Source of the DNA: Prevotellamassilia timonensis
GTDB taxonomy: Bacteria > Bacteroidota > Bacteroidia > Bacteroidales > Bacteroidaceae
DNA length: 42,989 nt
Reading direction: 5' to 3'
Assembly: GCF_900106785.1 (NCBI RefSeq)
Contig: NZ_LT629842.1
Coordinates: forward strand, 31,212 to 74,200
The position numbers were made by a program, and so were the translations under genes. The notes beneath the pieces are model-generated. The model was not told the DNA's origin and searched no databases. It saw only the letters and a program-made list of their open reading frames with translations. Positions 25,416 through 33,180 of this stretch are shown here, piece by piece. Positions within the stretch are counted from its first letter, which is position 1. Each line of letters opens with the position of its first letter.

Positions 25416-26369
25416 ATGGTAAGATACAATAAACCACCTCTCAACTATTCAGAACAAGTAAAACTACTTGAATCACGAGGCTTGATTATAGGAAACAAAA
25501 AGAAAGCCGAACGATTGCTGGCTAATATCAGCTACTATCGTTTGAGTGCATATATGTTGCCGTATAAGGTATGCATGAATGGCTTTATACAAGACCTATT
25601 CAAAGATGGTACAACTTTGGATATGGTTTATGACTTGTATAAATTTGATAGAAAACTTCGATTGCTACTTTTCGATGCGATTGAACGAATTGAAGTAGCC
25701 ATACGAACGCAAATAGTGACTCAACTGAGTTTGAAATACGGATCACATTGGCAAGATAATCGTAGCATTTTCAGAGAGCCTCGCCAATGTAGAAGACGAA
25801 ATGGGACAACATTCACTGATGATGTGTTCAGTGATATTCAAGAACACATTCAAGATAGACTACGCAATGATCGTTCCGAAACATTCATACAGCATTATCG
25901 AGAAACTTATTCAGAACCTACTAATCCACCTTCATGGATGAGTGTAGAGATAATGTACTTCAACCAACTATCACGTATTTGTGATGGTTTGAAACGAAGA
26001 GCTGATATCGTAGGCATTGCAAAATACTTTTCTTTGCCACCTAAAGAGTTTCAATCATGGCTTCATGCTCTTAATTTTATTCGTAACTTGTGTGCTCACC
26101 ATGCACGTTTATGGAATCGAGACATGAATATTGTTCCAGAGAAATTGGAGTTTTCAAGGACTCTAACGTGGATAAGCAATCCTGACACGGTTAGGCGCAA
26201 CAAAGTGTATTATACATTGTGTATGGTCAATTATTTCCTACAGACGGTAACACCATGTTCTATGTTTAGAAAGAGATTGAAGGTTTTGTTGCAGCAATAT
26301 GCGGCCGTACTTGATTTATCTTCAATGGGATTCCCTGAAGATTGGGAAAACGAAGAAATGTGGAAATAA
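25416..26369 (+). CDS. Abi_2 family abortive-infection protein (AbiD/AbiF-like), copy 1
   Basis: This 317-residue protein matches Abi_2 (PF07751): PPLNYSEQVKLLESRGLIIGN, LLANISYYRLSAYMLPY, YKFDRKLRLLLFDAIERIEVAIRTQI, and the C-terminal RNLCAHHARLWNRD. The last contains the HEPN-type RNase motif R-x4-H (Arg223, His228). Members stop phage growth by killing or arresting the infected cell, probably through RNA cleavage. It has its own promoter and is AT-richer than the phage genes around it, which fits a defence gene carried as cargo. A strong promoter and terminator for a short RNA follow immediately. Confidence 0.9.
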   Translation: MVRYNKPPLNYSEQVKLLESRGLIIGNKKKAERLLANISYYRLSAYMLPYKVCMNGFIQDLFKDGTTLDMVYDLYKFDRKLRLLLFDAIERIEVAIRTQIVTQLSLKYGSHWQDNRSIFREPRQCRRRNGTTFTDDVFSDIQEHIQDRLRNDRSETFIQHYRETYSEPTNPPSWMSVEIMYFNQLSRICDGLKRRADIVGIAKYFSLPPKEFQSWLHALNFIRNLCAHHARLWNRDMNIVPEKLEFSRTLTWISNPDTVRRNKVYYTLCMVNYFLQTVTPCSMFRKRLKVLLQQYAAVLDLSSMGFPEDWENEEMWK

Positions 26370-26382
26370 ATGCTCAAAAATA

Positions 26383-26532
26383 TTGCACAGTCAGAAATGA
26401 ATTCTTATCTTTGCAGTTGTAAAAAGATAGTTCTATAACTAAAAGATAATAGGCCTTTCAGGCTTGCCTTTTAGGCAGCATACTTGAGGGGCGTTCTTTA
26501 ATAACGTTGCTCATTTATTGAGCAACGTTTTT
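26383..26532 (+). ncRNA. Candidate ~110-nt RNA directly downstream of Abi_2 copy 1
   Basis: A textbook promoter (TTG 26383-26385, 20 nt, TATCTTTG 26406-26413) begins 14 bp after the abi stop. The transcript would end at a strong terminator: AACGTTGCTC (26503-26512), 7-nt loop, GAGCAACGTT (26520-26529), TTT. It contains no ORF. Two tandem mini-palindromes, GCCTTTCAGGC (26453-26463) and GCCTTTTAGGC (26466-26476), form adjacent 4-bp hairpins. It may be the RNA partner of the adjacent HEPN-type toxin. Confidence 0.55.
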
Positions 26533-26659
26533 CATAAGTGCCCACATCGGCAGGTCGCGATGTCTGCACTATAAAAAAGATGACTGGGAATGTAGTGATT
26601 ATCATTGCATTCCCTTTATTTATATTCAAGCCCTCCCTTTCGGGCAATCCTTTCTTTCA

Positions 26660-26990
26660 GCCGCCGTGCGCATTGGCTCTCTTGCTGTGCGCATGGCGGC
26701 TTTTTCGTGCGCTTGGGTGTGGAGGAGTGGGAGAGGTGGACTACAGGAGCAGTGTTTTGATGTGGGGGCGGTGGCAAGCGCCTTGCTTCGGCAATCTCGT
26801 GACACGGCAGAAGCATTATCGGAGATGTTCTTGGTAGCCCCATGCGCTTTGTCGGAAGGCAGAGCGCATAGCCTTGGACTTTTGCTGTATTCGCAGCATT
26901 GTCACCGCTCATTGATACGAGCCAGCTGTGGGTGGCTTTTGCTCAGATTTTACCACTAGCAATGAGGATAAGATGGTCGCTTTCTCTCAT
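26660..26990 (-). pseudogene. Inverted, decayed copy of the 27797-28153 gene
   Basis: The counterpart of the ATG is at 26990 on the minus strand, and similarity extends to the end of the gene and its terminator-like hairpin. The frame is broken early (TGGTAAAATCTGAGC gives a stop) and there are several deletions. The Lys-rich tail is still partly readable in the mirror (CACACCCAAGCGCACGA). Confidence 0.85.
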
Positions 26991-27023
26991 TTTCTTAGAT
27001 TTTAAGTGTGTGACGATGTGGAT

Positions 27024-27231
27024 TTGAAGAGGTCGGTTTCGATGAGATGTTCATCATACTGTCAGCAGAGATTTTTGGCGATGGCGGCAGCTCTGGCATA
27101 GCTTGCCCCGACAAACATATCTGGCATGCCTTCTTCGTTTCTCCATCACCACCTGACAGATGACGTGGGGGCGTCTCCTCTGCTACGATTTCCACACCAT
27201 TGACGCACTCGGAATGGGCAGTGTGTGTCAT
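27024..27231 (-). pseudogene. Inverted, decayed copy of the 27529-27759 gene
   Basis: It begins at ATGACACACACTGCCCATTC (minus strand from 27231) like the intact gene, then loses frame. The end of the gene (CTACCTCTTCCAATAA in the intact copy) is reduced to GACCTCTTCAA. It lies in the same order relative to the other decayed gene as in the intact arm, so both genes were duplicated together. Confidence 0.85.
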
Positions 27232-27528
27232 ATTTATACTATCGTCCATTTTTTACAAGGGGCAGCAAGGTGCTCCCATTATTTTTCCTGTGCAAAGTTG
27301 GCATGAAGCGGCTTTGCGGCAAGGGCGCGTTTCTCTTATCACAAAAATTTTTCAGAAAAAGATGTTCGTTCCTCTGCACTTTTTCCAAGCCCGTGAAGGG
27401 TGAAAATTTTTTGCGCTATCCCTTGTCCTCCAAGCCTAATGACTTCATGCCCTTAATTGCACGTAAAAATCAAGGGAGCACCCCGATGCCCCTTCTCAAG
27501 TAAAAAATCTTCAAAAGTATAAATTATC

Positions 27529-27759
27529 ATGACACACACTGCTGTACATTCCGAGTTCGTTTCAATGGGTTTCAATCGCAAGCGCAGAGTTTCCTTCCCC
27601 CACGACATCTATCAGGTGGTGGTTAATGGAGAAGAAGGCGAATATGCCGAATATGAAGTCGAGGCTGACAGCTATGCCGAAGCTACCGCCATGGCTGAAA
27701 ATCTTGCTGCTGACAGCATGATCAACATCTCTTACATCGAAGTCTACCTCTTCCAATAA
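27529..27759 (+). CDS. Small acidic protein of unknown function (intact palindrome arm)
   Basis: This 76-residue protein has a basic start (GFNRKRRVSFPHDIY) followed by an acidic part (VVVNGEEGEYAEYEVEADSYAEATAMAENLAADSMINISYIEVYLF), which looks like strand-strand-helix-strand. No family was recognised. The acidic surface and the arrangement as the intact half of an inverted duplication, as for ardA, suggest another anti-defence protein, but that is a guess. It is followed by a second gene 37 bp downstream. Confidence 0.7.
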   Translation: MTHTAVHSEFVSMGFNRKRRVSFPHDIYQVVVNGEEGEYAEYEVEADSYAEATAMAENLAADSMINISYIEVYLFQ

Positions 27760-27796
27760 ATCCACATCGTTCACATACTTAAAATCTTACAAGAAA

Positions 27797-28153
27797 ATGA
27801 AAGCTCTCAATCTTATCCTCATCACCAGTGGTAAAATCAGTGAAGCCACAGCCCACATCTGGGTCGTATCAATCAGCGGTGACAATACTTCTCGCGTCTA
27901 CTGCAAAAGTCCTTACAAGGCTATGCGCTATGCCTTCCTCCTGAAAAAGCGCACGGGGCTGAACATCTCCGATAATTGCCTCTGCCGCGTCAGCCACGAG
28001 ATAGCACGAAGCAAGGCGCCCGCCACCGCCCCCGAGGGTTCTGCCCCTGCTCCCATGCAGCCCGCCTCTGCCGCTCCTACCACCACACCCAAGCGCACGA
28101 GAAAGCCTGCCGCCAAGCGCACTACACGCAAGAGAGCCAATGCCACGGCTTGA
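27797..28153 (+). CDS. Small protein with a histone-like basic tail (intact palindrome arm)
   Basis: This 118-residue protein has a folded N-terminal part (MKALNLILITSGKISEATAH, IWVVSISGDNTSRVYCKSPYKAMRYAFLLKKRTGLNISD), an Ala/Pro-rich linker (~75-100), and a strongly basic tail (KRTRKPAAKRTTRKRANATA) similar in composition to histone H1 or bacterial HU-like tails, so it may bind nucleic acid. No family recognised. A GCCCGAAAGGGC hairpin follows the stop and may end transcription. Its decayed mirror copy is at 26660-26990. Confidence 0.75.
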   Translation: MKALNLILITSGKISEATAHIWVVSISGDNTSRVYCKSPYKAMRYAFLLKKRTGLNISDNCLCRVSHEIARSKAPATAPEGSAPAPMQPASAAPTTTPKRTRKPAAKRTTRKRANATA

Positions 28154-28164
28154 AGCTGAAAGAA

Positions 28165-28190
28165 AGGATCGCCCGAAAGGGCGGTCTTTT
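28165..28190 (+). terminator. Hairpin after the palindrome genes
   Basis: GATCGCCCGAAAGGGCGGTC: GCCC/GGGC stem with a GAAA-type loop, followed by TTTTCC. It is conserved in the decayed arm at about 26630-26650. Confidence 0.6.
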
Positions 28191-28244
28191 CCGTAACCCG
28201 AGGTTTGTGCGATATTGCGAGGGTTATTTAGTTTCCGATCGTTT

Positions 28245-29315
28245 ATGCAGTACAATTATAATCCCCAAGGGTATAGCTTCACTTCTTCCATTCCCGATGT
28301 GTTCACCATCTCCGACTTTCAAGGCAGTTCCGTGTACTTGTCCATCTATATCAGCCGCAGTGAAGATTCTATCTTCTCTACCACACTTTATGCTTATGGT
28401 GGACAGGCAAGCATCTATGATCTCCGTTCCATCATTGAAAGCTATATGGAGGAGAAATAGCTCGTTCATGCCGCGTGTAGTTTCCGTATGCAGGTGGACA
28501 GAAATGACTTCACTTTGGGCGAATTTACCTTAATTTACTGCAAACCGCAAATTCAGAATGCGGACTGCAAGCAGTTCTTGCAATCGCATTTTCTCACGCC
28601 TCATGCTGTGCGTCTCGTACCGCACGACTTTCAGATTGATTTGCAGTATTTTGTTTTCCCCGATGAAACAGGGCAATGCTCCACGTTGTTTGTCATTCAG
28701 CCCGAAGGGGAAAGCCAGCCCATTTCGCTCTCCGTCTCTGCTTTGCCCATCGCTTCCAAGCAATTTGACCTTTGCTTTGAGGATCTGAACGAAGATGACC
28801 TACTTGCCCAGTTGCCCCAAGGCACCAAGGGCAAGTTGTTGTCCGTTACCCTTTATCGAGGTGCACGGACTTTCACGCTCTTCTTTACAGACGAGCCACC
28901 CACACTTACGCTCTACTATTACAACGCCTTCAACGTTTACGACACACTTTATCTTACCGCTCAGACCAAGCGCAAACTTTCCTTTGATCGCAGCACCGCC
29001 ATTTGTTGTGGGCAGAGTTCCTCTTACGATGACAACACGGAGGTTGAGTATGAGAGCGAAACTTCCGCTCTCTCATACCTGCAAGCCAAGCACGTGACTT
29101 ACGCCCTGCAATCTCATACCTTGTTTCTCATCTCTTCCGATTATCCGTCGGGCACTTCCATTCTCATCACGGACATTGAGAGCGAGCTTTCTGATGCTAC
29201 CAATGCGAACAATCATGTGAAGTTCAAGTGGAAACCGCTTCGCAAGCAGGTGCCTTTCACCGTTCCTCGCTTACATAATATCTTTAACCAGGTTTACAAC
29301 AATACTTTCGACTAA
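28245..29315 (+). CDS. Phage-like protein interrupted by one in-frame TAG
   Basis: Two ORFs (28245-28460, 71 residues; 28488-29315, 275 residues) lie in the same frame and are separated only by the TAG at 28458-28460 and nine sense codons. Across the junction the text reads SIIESYMEEK-stop-LVHAACSFRMQVDRNDFTLGEF, which looks like one continuous domain. No ribosome binding site precedes the internal ATG at 28488. So this is either one ~356-residue protein with an amber codon (read through, suppressed or newly mutated) or two separate genes. The sequence is strand-rich, without signal peptide; a virion component is possible. Start 28245 (MQYNYNPQGYSF) is preferred over 28215. Confidence 0.6.
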
Positions 29316-29548
29316 TGCCCCACGCTATCCACATCACCACACTCAAACGTATGCTCCAATCTCCCGAATCCGTAGACATCAAACTATGGACGCGCTCGGG
29401 TGAAATCCAATGCTGGCACCGCTGCATCTCTCTCCGCTACGACTTCTACAAAGGCACGCGAAGAATGAAGTTGTTGGATAGCAATGAAATCCGACAGCTG
29501 AGAGATGTGTGCGTGTTTGAAATAAATGGTATGGAGGTGTTTATGTGA
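29315..29548 (+). CDS. Small phage-like protein of unknown function
   Basis: This 77-residue protein starts inside the stop of the preceding gene (TAATG), so it is translationally coupled. It is mixed alpha/beta with several Arg/Trp/Cys residues (MPHAIHITTLKRMLQSPESVDIKLWTRSGEIQCWHRC) and a hydrophobic end. No family recognised. It probably works with the interrupted gene upstream. Confidence 0.65.
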   Translation: MPHAIHITTLKRMLQSPESVDIKLWTRSGEIQCWHRCISLRYDFYKGTRRMKLLDSNEIRQLRDVCVFEINGMEVFM

Positions 29549-29566
29549 AAAAATTCTGTCATATAC

Positions 29567-29597
29567 TTGTTCGATTGAAAATAACTTTGTACTTTTG
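29567..29597 (+). promoter_or_regulatory. Promoter of the second Abi_2 gene
   Basis: TTG (29567-29569), 20 nt, TACTTTTG (29590-29597): a good match to the Bacteroidota consensus. Confidence 0.65.
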
Positions 29598-29603
29598 CAA
29601 TGC

Positions 29604-29653
29604 TAGAATCCGCCACGCTTCCCGTAGAACAGCGTACCAGGGCGGAACTTTTT
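29604..29653 (+). ncRNA. Candidate ~50-nt terminated leader RNA before Abi_2 copy 2
   Basis: Starting a few bases after the promoter, TCCGCC-ACGC (29609-29618) pairs with GCGT (29632-29635) and GGCGGA (29641-29646), followed by ACTTTTT. This is a terminator only 15 bp before the abi start codon. It can act as an attenuator, or produce a short RNA next to the HEPN-type gene, comparable to the RNA candidate beside copy 1. Confidence 0.5.
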
Positions 29654-29667
29654 GTTTATATAGGCTT

Positions 29668-30561
29668 ATGATTTATACGAACCCACCACTTAGTACAACT
29701 ACTCTAATTGCAAATCTAAAGACTGATGGTCTCTCTGTCAATGATGAAAATTTTGCAGAAGACTTCTTGAACAATGTAAGCTACTTTAGATTTAATGCTT
29801 ACTTGCGTCCTTTTGAAGATGTTAATGGTTCAATTCGTTTCAAACCTAACGCCACATTTGATAAAGCGGTTGCTCTTTATCGTTTTGATGCAGAGCTTAG
29901 AAACTTGCTTTTTTCTGCAATACAATTAGTTGAAATCTCTTTACGAGCAAAAATAATCAATCAGTTTTCGTTGGCTCATGGTGCTTTTTGGTTTATAGAT
30001 CCAACTATGGCTATAAATAAACATAAGTATTCTGAAAACCTCAGTACTTTAGAACGCGAGTTATCTCGTTCTAAAGATGACTTCATACAGGAGCATTACG
30101 ATAAATATGGACGTGAAGACTTTCCACCTGCGTGGAAATTGTTAGATCTTACTTCTTTCGGAACACTCACTAAATTATACTTTAACTTTGCCGACCGCAG
30201 AGTGAAGAAAGCAATAGCTCGTTCCTATGGGGTACCACAGCATGAAATTCTTGAAAGTTGGATGAAAGCGGTTAACACCTTGCGCAATTCATGTGCGCAT
30301 CACAACCGCGTTTGGAATCGAATCATGCCAGTCATGCCTCAAATTCCTTTAACATTGCGTAATGCATGGATTTCCTCTCGTCCAAGCAATTCTAACAGAC
30401 TATACGCAGTTTTATGTTGCCTTATCTATTGGCTGAACTCGTTTCACCCTAGCAACTCGTTGGTTGATGACTTCAAAAAGTTGTTGACCAAGTATCCCAA
30501 TACAGATGTCGCAGCCATGGGATTCCCTAACAACTGGGAAACTGAACCTTTGTGGCAATAA
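29668..30561 (+). CDS. Abi_2 family abortive-infection protein, copy 2
   Basis: This 297-residue protein starts at MIYTNPPLSTTTLIANLKTDGL; the longer frame from 29545 runs through the promoter and is rejected. It shows the Abi_2 layout: FLNNVSYFRFNAYLRPF, LYRFDAELRNLLFSAIQLVEISLRAKIINQF and the HEPN-type RNSCAHHNRVWNR (Arg206, His211). It is clearly diverged from copy 1, so the two were probably acquired separately. Same likely role: arrest of infected cells by RNA cleavage. It is followed by a convergent RiPP operon. Confidence 0.9.
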   Translation: MIYTNPPLSTTTLIANLKTDGLSVNDENFAEDFLNNVSYFRFNAYLRPFEDVNGSIRFKPNATFDKAVALYRFDAELRNLLFSAIQLVEISLRAKIINQFSLAHGAFWFIDPTMAINKHKYSENLSTLERELSRSKDDFIQEHYDKYGREDFPPAWKLLDLTSFGTLTKLYFNFADRRVKKAIARSYGVPQHEILESWMKAVNTLRNSCAHHNRVWNRIMPVMPQIPLTLRNAWISSRPSNSNRLYAVLCCLIYWLNSFHPSNSLVDDFKKLLTKYPNTDVAAMGFPNNWETEPLWQ

Positions 30562-30614
30562 TATAAAGCTAAGTCCTATTGCTTACTATGGGACTTAGCT
30601 TTATTAGTATGATT

Positions 30615-30995
30615 CTATAGCACTTTCTGAATAACCAATTCCAACATCGGAATCTCTCTTATTACAAGATAGGCACTACAAAGTGTATTGCCACGAAACT
30701 CCTTCATCGAACTTATATCTACTTCTGCTCGAATATTATTTGCTTCAATCGTAGTATTTGTTACCAAACATTTTATATTACCAGATTGTGCAGTTTCCAA
30801 CACCAATGAATCGCCTTTGACTATTAACCTTGGAGCATTCAAAGGAATATAAGCTATCCCCTTTTGCCCTGAAACACTAATAAGTGTAATGGGCAACTTT
30901 TCTCTTACCCTTAGTGTGCAGAGCGTGATGGCTATAATCACTATCACAAAGGGAACAATCAAAAACGTTCCATATTTTACAATGATTCCTTTCAT
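30615..30995 (-). CDS. Short membrane-anchored periplasmic protein of the RiPP export system
   Basis: This 126-residue protein has one N-terminal membrane anchor (YGTFLIVPFVIVIIAITLCTLRV) and a beta-rich periplasmic part of ~95 residues. It overlaps the ABC exporter gene by 4 bp, so it is the last gene of the operon. At this place one expects a HlyD-type membrane fusion protein, but those have ~350-400 residues with a coiled-coil hairpin; this has only an anchor and one small beta domain. It may be a reduced adaptor or a subunit that only holds the peptide exporter to its outer-membrane partner. Confidence 0.7.
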   Translation of the reverse strand: MKGIIVKYGTFLIVPFVIVIIAITLCTLRVREKLPITLISVSGQKGIAYIPLNAPRLIVKGDSLVLETAQSGNIKCLVTNTTIEANNIRAEVDISSMKEFRGNTLCSAYLVIREIPMLELVIQKVL

Positions 30996-33169
30996 GCTGA
31001 TGGCAGTTCTATTTGGTTTTGTACAAGTTTGAAGTAATATCCTTTTTGCTTGATGAGTTCGTCATGCGTGCCTTCTTCTACTATTTGTCCATGGCGTAGA
31101 ACTATAATATTATCGGCATTTTTTACCGTGCTCAGTCTGTGTGCTATAACTATTCGGGTGCTTTTAGCAAAGTGCTTTTCAAGATTGCTCGTTATGCGTG
31201 CTTCGTTGTCTGCATCTAATGAAGAGGTGGCTTCGTCCATCATCAAGTATAGAGGATGCTTATAGGCAGCTCTTGCTATCATGATGCGTTGCTTTTCTCC
31301 ACCACTCACACCAATGCCTTCGCTTCCCACCTTGGTATTTTCTTTTAAGGGGTGACTCTCAAACAAATCTGACAAACAAGCAATCTGTATAGCTTCGTTT
31401 AACCGCTGTTCGTCAGCTTTTTCCCCCATAATGATATTTTGTCGGATAGTGTCTGAAAATAAGAAGTTTTCTTGCATTACAATCCCTGTAGACTCACGCA
31501 TGGATTTGGCTGAATATTTGTCTAAGTCCTCATTGCCTATCATAATTCGCCCAGATGTAGGCTGATAAAACTTTAAGAGCAACTTCATCAGGGTAGTTTT
31601 TCCGCTACCGCTTTCGCCGACTATGGCGGTCATCTTGCCTGCTGGTATCTTAAACGATACGTCTTGTAGCACTTTTTTCCCTGTGCTGCCAGCATAACTG
31701 AACGACACGTGGTCGACAAATATGTCTAAAGGAAAGTCTGAAGGGAGTGATTGTGCTTCTTGTGCATCTTCATTAGTACAGAGGTGGACTTCTTGCGAAC
31801 GTTCGAGACTAATTTTGGCATCTTGATATTGTTGCAAAAAACCTGTTAACTGTCCCAACGGACCACTTATCATGCCAATGATAGTGGAGATACTCATCAT
31901 CATACCCAACGTTAGTTCGTTGTTGACCACAAGCATGGCTATCCAATAGGTGATAATGATATTGCGCAGCTGACCGATAATGGTAAAGCCCGTGTTTTGT
32001 ATTTGTCCTAACTTCAGACTCTTCTGGCTCATGGCGTACTGACGCATTTGCAGGTGTTGCCATTCCGAGAGTTTATAGTCATCGTAAGCATTCACCTTGA
32101 TGTCGGTAATTCCTGACATCATTTCGTATAGCTTGTTTTGGTTGTCTACGCTTACTTTAAATTGCTCGTAGTCTAACGACTTCCTTTTGCGAAAAAAGTA
32201 GGTCATCCACAACGTGCTAATAATTGTAAATCCCAAGAATACGGCCAACACCAATGGACTGTAAAAGATGATGATTGCCATATAGAAAGGCACAGACAAC
32301 AAAGAAAACAAGGTTTCCAATGTGCTACCTGTCATAAATGACTGCAAACGAGAGTGGTCGCTCAATCGCTGTTGGTAGTCGCCAATGCTCTTGGTCTCAA
32401 AGAATGTCATGGGTAATTTGAGCAATTTGCGTAAGTAGTCGCCCAATATGCCAATGCTGATTTGCGTACTCATATATAAACCAACCCAAGCTCCGATAGT
32501 GCTCATCAAGAAGCTACCAATGAACAAAGCTAACTGTGCTATCAATATGGTAGTAATCAACGACATATCGTGTAAGGCGATGCCGTCATCTACTACGCTT
32601 TGAGCCAAAAACGGACTTATCAATCCTAACAACGTGCCCACCAATAGGGCTAATAGTGATTGAATTAATTGAGCCTTGTAGGGAAGTATATACTTTCGAG
32701 CAAAGTCTCTCAAACTATGGCGTTCTTTGATAGCGGTCTTTTGGTAGAAATCCTCATTAGGCTCAACGGCCACAACAATGCCTTTGCCGCCATTCGACCA
32801 ATGGCGAAAAAGTTCTTCTGCTGAAAACCATTGTTTACCAAATGCAGGATTGGCTATTTTGTAACGTGCCTTCTGTGCTGACCGCCCTTTTAGCTTTTCT
32901 AATACGACAAAGTGATTTTGATCCCAATAAAGAATGGCGGGAAGTGGGCAGTCCGTATATAATTGTTCCAACGACATCTCGAAGGTGGCACTGTTCATGC
33001 CAATGGCTGTGAGAGAATCGCGAATACCTGCTACGCTCACCCCCTCACGTGTGAGGTGGGCGAGTGAGCGCAGATAAGATAAGGGATAGTCTTTACCATA
33101 ATACGATGCAACCATGCGCACACAGGCAGGGCCGCAATCCATTTGGTCAAATTGTCGGGAGAATTTCAT
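30992..33169 (-). CDS. C39-peptidase ABC exporter (PCAT) for a double-glycine peptide
   Basis: This 725-residue protein cuts leader peptides after Gly-Gly and exports the product. Domains: C39 cysteine protease (~1-145; Cys12 in QMDCGPACVRM, His106 in QNHFVVLEKL), a six-helix ABC transmembrane domain (~160-470), and an ATPase (~485-720; AIVGESGSGKTTLMK, IGVSGGEKQRIMIARA, YLMMDEATSSLD). One difference from the family: the usual Asp of the triad (DPA motif) is Asn in KIANPAFG, an Asn as in papain, so activity may be kept. Its substrate should be the precursor at 36178-36486, which has a GG motif. Confidence 0.93.
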   Translation of the reverse strand: MKFSRQFDQMDCGPACVRMVASYYGKDYPLSYLRSLAHLTREGVSVAGIRDSLTAIGMNSATFEMSLEQLYTDCPLPAILYWDQNHFVVLEKLKGRSAQKARYKIANPAFGKQWFSAEELFRHWSNGGKGIVVAVEPNEDFYQKTAIKERHSLRDFARKYILPYKAQLIQSLLALLVGTLLGLISPFLAQSVVDDGIALHDMSLITTILIAQLALFIGSFLMSTIGAWVGLYMSTQISIGILGDYLRKLLKLPMTFFETKSIGDYQQRLSDHSRLQSFMTGSTLETLFSLLSVPFYMAIIIFYSPLVLAVFLGFTIISTLWMTYFFRKRKSLDYEQFKVSVDNQNKLYEMMSGITDIKVNAYDDYKLSEWQHLQMRQYAMSQKSLKLGQIQNTGFTIIGQLRNIIITYWIAMLVVNNELTLGMMMSISTIIGMISGPLGQLTGFLQQYQDAKISLERSQEVHLCTNEDAQEAQSLPSDFPLDIFVDHVSFSYAGSTGKKVLQDVSFKIPAGKMTAIVGESGSGKTTLMKLLLKFYQPTSGRIMIGNEDLDKYSAKSMRESTGIVMQENFLFSDTIRQNIIMGEKADEQRLNEAIQIACLSDLFESHPLKENTKVGSEGIGVSGGEKQRIMIARAAYKHPLYLMMDEATSSLDADNEARITSNLEKHFAKSTRIVIAHRLSTVKNADNIIVLRHGQIVEEGTHDELIKQKGYYFKLVQNQIELPSA

Positions 33170-33180
33170 GCTTTATTCTT

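Larger units (their letters stand above)
26370..27528. other. Gene-free stretch: candidate RNA plus decayed arm of second palindrome
   Basis: The first 160 bp hold the candidate RNA. From about 26625 to 27390 the sequence, read on the minus strand, is a decayed copy of 27390-28185. ORFs seen here (for example 26538-26959, 27200-27503) are by-products of the decayed copies. Confidence 0.8.
26625..28185. repeat. 1.55 kb imperfect palindrome around the 27529/27797 gene pair
   Basis: The centre is near 27390. Landmarks matching in mirrored order are CTTCATGCC, GGGAGCACC, TGCCCCTT, AGTATAAAT, ATGACACACACTGC, CATTCCGAG, CATCTRTCAGGTGGT, CTATGCC, ATCCACATCGT, ACTTAAAATCT, CTTATCCTCAT, AGTGGTAAAATC, AGCGGTGACAAT, GCAAAAGTCC, GAACATCTCCGATAAT, AAGCGCACGA, CTGAAAGAAAGGAT and GCCCGAAAGGG. 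The right arm genes are open; the left arm is full of frameshifts and deletions. Confidence 0.88.

Noticed and set aside
26538-26959. Overlapping ORFs downstream of the first Abi_2 gene
   Set aside because: They lie in the decayed inverted copy of the 27797 gene; Cys/Trp-rich and without conserved features.
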